DNA of 7,284 nucleotides, from contig JAGGZP010000080.1 of assembly GCA_021161965.1 (NCBI GenBank), positions 1 through 7,284 of the forward strand, given 5' to 3'. Below the pieces are notes generated by a model. The model made no database searches and was not told the origin of the DNA. It worked only from the letters and a program-made list of their open reading frames with translations. The stretch comes from a bacterium (GTDB lineage Bacteria > Patescibacteriota > Patescibacteriia > UBA2591 > JAGGZP01). The position numbers and the translations under genes are program-made. Positions 1-5,522 of this stretch are shown here, piece after piece (the first letter of the stretch is position 1; each line of letters begins with the position of its first letter).

Positions 1-16
1 ATTGAAAATTGAAAAT

Positions 17-134
17 TCATTGAAAATTTCACCCCTCACTTGGCTCACTAAATAGTGCCATATAAAAATGAACAATCTTTAAAAGTTTATATCAAAGAAC
101 TAAGTGAGGGGTGAAAATTGATCATTGAAAATTT
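17..134. repeat. Hairpin-forming inverted repeat flanked by a 13-bp direct repeat (REP/MITE-like)
   Basis: Positions 27-46 and 97-116 are inverted copies matching at 18 of 20 positions. The outer 15 bp (27-41 against 102-116, TTTCACCCCTCACTT) match perfectly, and one of the two inner mismatches would be a G-U pair in RNA. The loop holds a second small stem at 41-60 (TGGC/GCCA plus ACT/AGT). The 13-mer TCATTGAAAATTT occurs at both 17-29 and 122-134, bracketing the hairpin, and further ATTGAAAATT copies lie at 1-28. There is no reading frame inside. The layout resembles a small non-autonomous element or REP sequence mobilised by an IS200/RAYT-type transposase, but no transposase is in the window, so that origin is inference. 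A structured RNA or old terminator is an alternative. Confidence 0.6.
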
Positions 135-142
135 TAAGAATT

Positions 143-191
143 CGTAAAACGACGCCTTAAAACAATACGAGCCGCGACGCCGTAAAACGTC
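143..191. repeat. Short GC-richer direct repeat cluster
   Basis: GACGCCTTAAAAC (151-163) and GACGCCGTAAAAC (176-188) match at 12 of 13 positions, 25 bp apart. CGTAAAAC also occurs at 143-150 directly before the first copy. The second copy ends in GACG...CGTC (176-179 and 188-191), a small inverted pair. The patch is richer in C and G than the surrounding intergenic DNA. It could be decayed REP-type sequence next to the hairpin element; no function can be assigned. Confidence 0.4.
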
Positions 192-260
192 AGACAAAAA
201 TAATTAAATCAATTAGGTCGTTAGAGATTGTTTTATTATCGAGGTTCGACTATTTTTATT

Positions 261-288
261 TTGACAAGCTAGAATAATTTGTTATAAT
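261..288 (+). promoter_or_regulatory. Sigma70-type promoter for the tRNA-Gly operon
   Basis: The -35 box is TTGACA (261-266) and the -10 box is TATAAT (283-288), both perfect consensus. The spacer is 16 bp, and a TG at 280-281 forms an extended -10. Transcription would start near 294-296, about 18 nt before the tRNA-Gly gene. It is the only strong promoter I see for the whole + strand gene run. A tight consensus promoter is expected ahead of a stable RNA gene. Confidence 0.85.
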
Positions 289-312
289 TCAAATATCTAT
301 TTTGTGTTCGAA

Positions 313-383
313 GCGGGTATAGTTTAATGGTAAAACATATCCTTCCCAAGGATAAATTACGGGTTCGATTCCCGTTACCCGCT
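313..383 (+). tRNA. trnG: tRNA-Gly, anticodon CCC
   Basis: The cloverleaf folds completely. The acceptor stem GCGGGTA (313-319) pairs with TACCCGC (376-382). The D stem is GTTT/AAAC (322-325 and 333-336). The anticodon stem TATCC/GGATA (338-342 and 350-354) encloses a 7-nt loop with CCC at 345-347. There is a 4-nt variable loop, and the T arm is ACGGG-TTCGATT-CCCGT (359-375). The discriminator is T383, as usual for bacterial tRNA-Gly. CCA is not encoded, so it must be added by nucleotidyltransferase. The tRNA reads GGG, a codon that should be uncommon in such AT-rich DNA. It is the first gene after the promoter. Confidence 0.96.
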
Positions 384-412
384 TATAATATCTAATATAT
401 TAAAATAAATTT

Positions 413-1027
413 ATGTTTGAATTAGATGGCATAAAAATTTTTTGGCTTGGCCATGCATCTTTTAAAATAAAAGCAGTAAACAAAATTATTTATATTGACC
501 CTTATAATATAACAGAAGATGAAAAAGCAGATTTCATTTTAGTTACTCACGAACATTTTGACCATTTCGACCCAAAATCGATTAAAGCAATAAGTGATGA
601 TAAAACAATAGTTATTGGTCCGCCAACCGAAAGAAAAATAAAAACTGGCGAAACACTCACTTTTGATAATATAAAAATAGAGGCGGTTGAGGCATATAAT
701 GTTGAAAAAAGTTTTCATCCCCGTGGCCTCGGTGTCGGTTATCTAATTGAAATTGACAAAAAAACAATTTATCATGCCGGTGATACAGATTTTATTCCGG
801 AAATGAAAAATCTGGCTGGGAAAATTGACGTAGCCCTTCTTCCAATTGGCGGAACTTATACAATGGATATCAAAGACGCAGTTGAAGCAGTTAAAACAAT
901 TAAACCAAAATATGTTATTCCAATGCATTACGGAACCCTAAAAGAAACAATGGCCGACCCTGAAGAGTTTAAAAAATTAGTTAATGGGTTTTCACAAGTA
1001 AAAATTTTAAACAAACAGCCCGAGTAG
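413..1027 (+). CDS. UPF0173-type metallo-beta-lactamase-fold metal-dependent hydrolase
   Basis: This 204-residue protein is a compact MBL-fold hydrolase of the UPF0173/YtkL group, close to the usual length. The metal motif THEHFDH lies at 45-51 (H46, H48, D50, H51). Further ligand-type residues are in YHAGDTD (H121, D124) and PMHYGT (H172). The family-typical FHPRGLGVGY is at 101-110, with an early GHASF at 13-17. No signal peptide or membrane segment is seen, so it should be cytosolic and bind two metals, probably zinc. The substrate is unknown for the family. The ATG lies 29 nt after tRNA-Gly in a very AT-rich leader without a Shine-Dalgarno. The gene ends inside tRNA-Thr: the stop TAG (1025-1027) is tRNA bases 8-10, and the last codons use the tRNA 5' end. 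The fold is certain, the biological role open. Confidence 0.93.
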   Translation: MFELDGIKIFWLGHASFKIKAVNKIIYIDPYNITEDEKADFILVTHEHFDHFDPKSIKAISDDKTIVIGPPTERKIKTGETLTFDNIKIEAVEAYNVEKSFHPRGLGVGYLIEIDKKTIYHAGDTDFIPEMKNLAGKIDVALLPIGGTYTMDIKDAVEAVKTIKPKYVIPMHYGTLKETMADPEEFKKLVNGFSQVKILNKQPE

Positions 1028-1089
1028 CTCAGTGGTAGAGCAATCCCTTCGTAAGGGAAAGGTCAGAGGTTCGAATCCTCTCTCGGGCT
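1018..1089 (+). tRNA. trnT: tRNA-Thr, anticodon CGT
   Basis: The acceptor stem GCCCGAG (1018-1024) pairs perfectly with CTCGGGC (1082-1088). The D stem is GCTC/GAGC (1027-1030 and 1038-1041). The anticodon arm has CGT at 1050-1052 in a 7-nt loop with T33 and A37; its first pair, 27-43, is an A-A mismatch. The T arm is AGAGG-TTCGAAT-CCTCT (1065-1081). No CCA is encoded. The base after the acceptor stem is T1089, where A is what I would expect for bacterial tRNA-Thr. It reads ACG. The gene overlaps the end of the upstream hydrolase by 10 bp and sits 12 bp before ftsE, so it would be cut out of a shared transcript. Confidence 0.95.
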
Positions 1090-1101
1090 TAAATTTGGAA
1101 T

Positions 1102-1782
1102 ATGGTTAAATTTATCAATGTAACAAAATTCTATCCACCAAATACATATGCTTTAAGAAATGTCTCTTTTCATATAAAACCGGGAGAATTTGTCTCGATT
1201 ATTGGCCGATCTGGTGCGGGTAAAAGCACAATTATCAAACTTCTAATTGCCGAAGAAAAACCAACGAAAGGAAAGATAATTATTGGTGGATGGGATATTT
1301 CAAATATCTCTCCTGAAGAAGTGCCAATTCTGAGAAGACAAGTTGGCGTTGTTTTTCAAGATTTTAAACTTCTTCCTAAAAAGACAGTTTATGAAAATAT
1401 TGCTTTTGCTCTAGAAGTCTCTGAAACAAAAGAGAGGGAAATCACATCAATTGTTCCTCAAGTTTTAAAAATAGTTGATTTAGAAAACAAAGAAAAAAAT
1501 TTCCCTCAAGAACTCTCAGCTGGTGAACAGCAGAGGGTAGCAATTGCCCGCGCATTGGTTCACAAGCCAAAAGTTCTTATAGCTGATGAACCAACTGGCA
1601 ATCTGGACTCAATTATAAGTCGTGATATAATAGAACTACTTTTAAAAATAAATAAACTTGGAACAACAATAATTCTTGTTAGTCATAATCGAGAGATTGT
1701 CAATTTGCTTAGAAAAAGAGTAATAACATTAGATCGCGGAATGATTATTGGAGACCAAATGAAAGGAAGATATGTAATTTAA
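1102..1782 (+). CDS. ftsE: Cell division ATP-binding protein FtsE (ABC ATPase)
   Basis: At 226 residues this is the normal length for FtsE, a cytosolic ABC ATPase. With the membrane protein FtsX it couples ATP hydrolysis to peptidoglycan hydrolase activation at the septum. Walker A is GRSGAGKST (35-43). The Q-loop lies in VVFQDFKLLPKKTVYEN (83-99), a phrase characteristic of FtsE. The signature is LSAGEQQR (138-145, Ala in place of the common Gly), Walker B is VLIADEP (158-164), and the switch His is H195 in SHN. The ATG is 12 bp after tRNA-Thr with only a weak GGA upstream. No ftsX follows; the next gene, 29 bp on, is mltG. A LolD- or MacB-type ATPase is the main alternative, but the Q-loop region favours FtsE. 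Confidence 0.9.
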   Translation: MVKFINVTKFYPPNTYALRNVSFHIKPGEFVSIIGRSGAGKSTIIKLLIAEEKPTKGKIIIGGWDISNISPEEVPILRRQVGVVFQDFKLLPKKTVYENIAFALEVSETKEREITSIVPQVLKIVDLENKEKNFPQELSAGEQQRVAIARALVHKPKVLIADEPTGNLDSIISRDIIELLLKINKLGTTIILVSHNREIVNLLRKRVITLDRGMIIGDQMKGRYVI

Positions 1783-1811
1783 AATTTAGAAAATTAATTA
1801 ATAAAACTATT

Positions 1812-2837
1812 ATGCCAAAAAAAGGAATTATTATTGGTTACATAATATTTGCCGTTTTAGTTATTATTTTGTATTTTAGTTGGCATAAAATTTCTTTTCC
1901 TAATCAGTCAACTATTCAGAATCAAATAGGTAATATTAAAATAGAAATAAAAAAAGGCGAGGGTATAAAAGATATTGCCAACAAATTAGAAAACGCCGGC
2001 TTAATTAAAAATAAAAAATTATTTCAATTCTATATTATCCTAAAAAATTTACGAAAGAGGTTCTGGCCAGGAGAATATTATTTGAGTAAAAATATGAGTT
2101 TATCGCAAATAGTTAAAATACTAACCACCCAACATCTGGCTCCTGAAAAAAATATTACTATAATCGAGGGTTGGACCAACGACGAAATTGCTAATTATCT
2201 GGATAAAGAGGGTGTTATTAAAAAGGAAGTATTTCTTAGCGATTTACAAAACTTAAAAGATGAATTAATTAACGAATATAATTTTTTAAAAACCTTACCG
2301 CCAAATGCTACACTTCAAGGCTTTCTTTTTCCTGATACATATCGAATCTACAAAAAATCAACCACAAAAAAAATCGTCAGAAAACTTCTTGATAATTTTG
2401 AGGCAAAAATTACCCCGCAAATGTATATTGATATGAAAAAGAAAGGAAAAAATATTTTTGAGGTTGTAACATTAGCGAGTTTAGTTGAAAAAGAGGCTTC
2501 AAATGAAGTTGATCGACGATTAATTGCCGACATTTTTTGGCGACGATTAGCGGCAAACATTCCTTTGCAATCTTGCGCAACAATAAATTATATATTAGGT
2601 AAACCGAAAAGACATTTAACCTTTGAAGACACAAGAACACCATCCCCTTATAATACTTATATTAATCGTGGTTTACCTCCTGGACCAATCAATAATCCAA
2701 GTCTATCGGCAATTAAAGCAGTAATTTATCCTTTGCCTAATGATTATTGGTACTTTCTTGCTACACCAGATGGTCGAACAGTCTTCAGTCGAACAAAAAC
2801 AGAACATGATGCTGCAAAACAAAAATACTTAAAATAA
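1812..2837 (+). CDS. mltG: Endolytic murein transglycosylase MltG (YceG-like)
   Basis: This 341-residue protein is a membrane-anchored lytic transglycosylase that cuts nascent glycan strands and so sets their length. One N-terminal membrane segment (about 5-24) leaves the rest outside the membrane. A LysM-like section follows (about 41-108, with EIKKGEGIKDIANKL at 45-59). The YceG catalytic domain carries LQGFLFPDTYR (168-178), LASLVEKEA (221-229) with the presumed catalytic glutamate E226, and SPYNTY plus GLPPGPINNP (278-296). These match the family's conserved blocks, so the enzyme looks intact. The start is an ATG without a Shine-Dalgarno. The stop lies 5 bp before the protease gene, so the two are co-transcribed. 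Its position after ftsE suggests a cell-wall growth and division unit. Confidence 0.93.
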   Translation: MPKKGIIIGYIIFAVLVIILYFSWHKISFPNQSTIQNQIGNIKIEIKKGEGIKDIANKLENAGLIKNKKLFQFYIILKNLRKRFWPGEYYLSKNMSLSQIVKILTTQHLAPEKNITIIEGWTNDEIANYLDKEGVIKKEVFLSDLQNLKDELINEYNFLKTLPPNATLQGFLFPDTYRIYKKSTTKKIVRKLLDNFEAKITPQMYIDMKKKGKNIFEVVTLASLVEKEASNEVDRRLIADIFWRRLAANIPLQSCATINYILGKPKRHLTFEDTRTPSPYNTYINRGLPPGPINNPSLSAIKAVIYPLPNDYWYFLATPDGRTVFSRTKTEHDAAKQKYLK

Positions 2838-2842
2838 AACAA

Positions 2843-5080
2843 ATGAAAAAACAACATTATTTTAACAAAAATTTTTTTCTAATTTTTTATTTAATTTTTT
2901 TCTTTTTAGTTTTTGTTTTTTTATTTTATACACCATTTTCAAACGCTGAAACCCTAAAGTATAATTATGTTCCAAATGAAATACTTGTTCAATTAAAATC
3001 AAATAATCGTATCTATAAAATAACTTATCCAGATAAACCTGATCTAAAAGAAATACAGAAAATTCTCTTAAAATCACCTGATATAAAATATGCTGAACCA
3101 AATTATATATTTAGAATTAGTTATCTACCCAATGACACGTTTTATGATAATCAATGGTATTTAAAAAAAATTCGCGCTTCCCAGGCGTGGGATATAACCC
3201 ACGGTGGGTCGGATGATGTTATTGTTGCAGTTATAGATACTGGTGTAGATATTAATCATCCTGACCTAAAAAATAATATCTGGACAAATAAAGGAGAAAT
3301 ACCAAATGATGGCATTGATAATGATGGTGATGGTTATATTGACGATTATCACGGCTGGGATTTCGTTTCTAATTCGCCTGACCCAAATCCAAAATTCAAT
3401 GATAATTACACTGAAGCAGCTATTCATCATGGAACACTGGTTGCTGGTCTAATTGCTGCAACGGGCGATAATGGTAAGGGTGTTATTGGTGTTGCCTACA
3501 AAACTAAAATTATGCCTTTAAGAGTTTTAGATAGTCAAGGTAATGGAACGGTTGAAGCAGTAATTAAGGCAGTTGATTTTGCAGTTGAACATCGCGCTGA
3601 CGTAATAAATTTGAGTTTCGTCGGTCCTAACAGAAGCGAATTATTAGCACAAACATTAAAAAAGGCCTGGGATAAAGGTGTTTTAATCGTAGCTGCTGGA
3701 GGAAATGAGGCAAATGGGCAAACAGAAAATTTAGATGTTGTTCCGGAATATCCAATTTGTTTAGACGAAAACAGTTCAGAAAATTTTATAATTGGTGTAG
3801 CCGCTACTGATGAAAATGATAGAAAAGCAGATTTTTCAAATTTTGGTCGGAGATGTATTGATATTTCTGCTCCGGGAAGAAGAATTTTTGGAACAATGGT
3901 CTATAAAGAAGGGTTAAAAGATTACAATGAATATTATGGTGGCTATTGGTCAGGCACATCTTTAGCCGCACCATTAGTTTCCGGAGCAGCAGCACTTCTA
4001 AAATCGACAAACCCATTAATTAATAACAAAAAAATTCGAGATATTCTTTTTCAACAATCAGATAATATCGATAATTTAAATCCGCGCTATGCCGGTAAAT
4101 TAGGTAAAGGAAGATTGAATGTTTATAAAGCTGTGAGAAAAATTTATCTTGATTTAATCAAGGTACCACAATCAAGATATATAGTTACTGGCGCTGGACC
4201 TGGAGGCGGGCCACATGTAAAAGTAGTGAAAACAAATGGTTTGACAATGTCAAGTTTTATGGCTTATGATCCAAGATTCCGTGGAGGTGTAAATGTTAGT
4301 GCTGGAGATGTTGATGGTGACGGAAAAGAAGAAATTGTTACTGCTCCAGCAAGTCATGGCGGCGCTCACATTAGAATTTTTAATTTTAACGGAAAACTAA
4401 AATATCAATTTTTTGCTCTAAAAAAATCGTGGCGCGGAGGTCTAAATGTATCTACTTGCGATTTAAATAATGACGGAAAAGCAGAAATAATTATTTCAAA
4501 AAATGCCGGCCTGCCCTACGTCTATATTTTTGACTATTTAGGGCATCTAAAACGAAAATTCCTAGCTTATGCCAAAAACTTTCGTGGCCCAGTAAAAGTT
4601 GCCTGTGGGGATGTTGATGGTGATGGAATTAATGAAATAATTACTGGTGCGGGTAAGGGCGGTGGTCCACATGTTCGGATTTTTGGGCCACATGGCGGTT
4701 TAGAATCACAATTTTTTGCCTTCTTAAAAAAATTTAGGGGAGGGATAAATATTGCTGTCGGAGACGTTAATGGAAACGGAAAAGATGAGATTATTGTCGG
4801 GATTGCTTCCAATGCTAGTCCTTATGTAAGAATTTTTGATTACTTTGGATTTTTAAAAATGCAATTTTTAGCCTTTAACCGTCATTTCTATCACGGAGTT
4901 AAATTATCAATTAGTGATTTAAACAATGATGGAAAAGCAGAAATAATTGTTGGTGCTGGTAAAGGCGGTGGTCCTCAAGTTCGTATTTTTAATTATTACG
5001 GTGATGTCCGTTCCCAATTCTTTGCTTATGTCAAATGGTTTTTTGGTGGTGTAAATGTTGGAGAAATAAATGCAGAATAA
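2843..5080 (+). CDS. Secreted S8 (subtilisin-like) serine protease with C-terminal FG-GAP beta-propeller
   Basis: This 745-residue secreted protease begins with a very hydrophobic signal (11-28) and a likely cleavage site after SNA (about residue 35). A short inhibitory prodomain follows (about 43-93, with NEILVQL and IKYAEPNY). The S8 domain (about 100-435) has Asp132 in VIDTGVD, His196 in HGTLVAG, oxyanion Asn288 in GGNEAN and Ser373 in SGTSLAAP, so the triad is complete. HGTLVAG carries Leu where HGTHVAG is usual. An Asp/Asn/Gly-rich insert at 155-175 is probably a calcium site. Residues 446-745 form FG-GAP repeats with DxDxDG-type calcium loops and no LPXTG or C-terminal membrane anchor. 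There is no Shine-Dalgarno. It probably acts outside the cell or at the surface; the substrate is unknown. Confidence 0.93.
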   Translation: MKKQHYFNKNFFLIFYLIFFFLVFVFLFYTPFSNAETLKYNYVPNEILVQLKSNNRIYKITYPDKPDLKEIQKILLKSPDIKYAEPNYIFRISYLPNDTFYDNQWYLKKIRASQAWDITHGGSDDVIVAVIDTGVDINHPDLKNNIWTNKGEIPNDGIDNDGDGYIDDYHGWDFVSNSPDPNPKFNDNYTEAAIHHGTLVAGLIAATGDNGKGVIGVAYKTKIMPLRVLDSQGNGTVEAVIKAVDFAVEHRADVINLSFVGPNRSELLAQTLKKAWDKGVLIVAAGGNEANGQTENLDVVPEYPICLDENSSENFIIGVAATDENDRKADFSNFGRRCIDISAPGRRIFGTMVYKEGLKDYNEYYGGYWSGTSLAAPLVSGAAALLKSTNPLINNKKIRDILFQQSDNIDNLNPRYAGKLGKGRLNVYKAVRKIYLDLIKVPQSRYIVTGAGPGGGPHVKVVKTNGLTMSSFMAYDPRFRGGVNVSAGDVDGDGKEEIVTAPASHGGAHIRIFNFNGKLKYQFFALKKSWRGGLNVSTCDLNNDGKAEIIISKNAGLPYVYIFDYLGHLKRKFLAYAKNFRGPVKVACGDVDGDGINEIITGAGKGGGPHVRIFGPHGGLESQFFAFLKKFRGGINIAVGDVNGNGKDEIIVGIASNASPYVRIFDYFGFLKMQFLAFNRHFYHGVKLSISDLNNDGKAEIIVGAGKGGGPQVRIFNYYGDVRSQFFAYVKWFFGGVNVGEINAE
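4286..5047 (+). repeat. Five ~153-bp FG-GAP repeat units in the protease gene
   Basis: Five protein units of 50-51 residues start at residues 482, 533, 583, 634 and 685. Each runs from a GVNV-like strand through a D-x-[DN]-x-[DN]-G loop (first Asp at 489, 540, 590, 641, 692) and [AV]RIF to a QFFAY/FRG-like end. A partial unit at 446-481 has only the second part, and 736-745 has only the first strand. Together they would make a sixth blade closing the propeller. At DNA level, 4460-4492 (unit 2) and 4916-4948 (unit 5) match at 31 of 33 positions, with both differences synonymous. Confidence 0.85.
5060..5063 (+). promoter_or_regulatory. Ribosome binding site that sets the gtrA start
   Basis: GGAG at 5060-5063, inside the end of the protease gene, is 6 nt before the ATG at 5070. 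It is one of the few clear Shine-Dalgarno sequences in the window. It favours the 5070 start over the ATG at 5082 (18 nt away), giving an 11-bp overlap with the protease gene and probable translational coupling. Confidence 0.65.
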
Positions 5081-5513
5081 AATGATTTCAAACTTTATAA
5101 AAAATTTATACATTTCCCAAAAATATCTTTGGGTCCGCCAATTTATTAAATTCTCAATCGTTGGTGGTTTAGGGACAATAATTGATTTTTCGATCTATGT
5201 TTTATTAACTAGATTTTTTTTATTTTGGCAAGAAAATTTTCTCTGGGCGAACCTTTTATCAATCTCTATTTCAGCAACTTTGAATTTTATTTTAAATAAA
5301 AAATGGACATTTAAAGACCATTCTAAAAAGATATTTAGTCAATATATTAAATTTTGGGTTATAGTTCTAACTGGTTTATTAATTTATCAGATAATTTTTT
5401 ACTTTTCTAGTGAAAAATTACTTATTTATGATATTCTAAGCAAAATAATTGCTGCTGTTATTGTCTGGATATACAGATTTATTCTTAACAAATATTGGAC
5501 ATTTGCAAAATAA
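5070..5513 (+). CDS. GtrA-like family integral membrane protein
   Basis: This 147-residue protein has four membrane segments (about 25-47, 56-76, 92-112 and 121-140), the standard size and topology of the GtrA family. The family hallmark NxxLNKxWTF appears twice, as NFILNKKWTF (72-81) and FILNKYWTF (137-145), reflecting its internal two-fold repeat. VGGLGTIIDF at 31-40 is also typical. Members are thought to help move or present undecaprenyl-phosphate-linked sugars for O-antigen, teichoic acid or arabinogalactan modification. The partner glycosyltransferase is not in this window. It overlaps the protease gene by 11 bp and ends 9 bp from the convergent metG. Family is confident; the sugar handled is unknown. 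Confidence 0.92.
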   Translation: MQNKMISNFIKNLYISQKYLWVRQFIKFSIVGGLGTIIDFSIYVLLTRFFLFWQENFLWANLLSISISATLNFILNKKWTFKDHSKKIFSQYIKFWVIVLTGLLIYQIIFYFSSEKLLIYDILSKIIAAVIVWIYRFILNKYWTFAK

Positions 5514-5522
5514 AAAATTATT

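Noticed and set aside
1..135. CRISPR-like array from the repeated ATTGAAAATT
   Set aside because: The copies are short, irregularly spaced and adjacent to a hairpin; there are no regular spacers or cas genes.
384..389. TATAAT after tRNA-Gly as a promoter for the hydrolase
   Set aside because: No -35-like sequence lies at suitable spacing, and such hexamers arise easily in this AT-rich DNA.
2348..2643. Two overlapping - strand open frames
   Set aside because: Both lie within mltG, whose catalytic domain is intact, and neither has a recognisable motif or start signal.
4567..4812. 81-codon open frame on the - strand
   Set aside because: It is antisense to the well-supported FG-GAP repeats and its Pro/Ser-rich translation mirrors the repeat codons.
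5082..5084. ATG as the gtrA start
   Set aside because: GGAG is 18 nt away, too far, while the ATG at 5070 has ideal 6-nt spacing.
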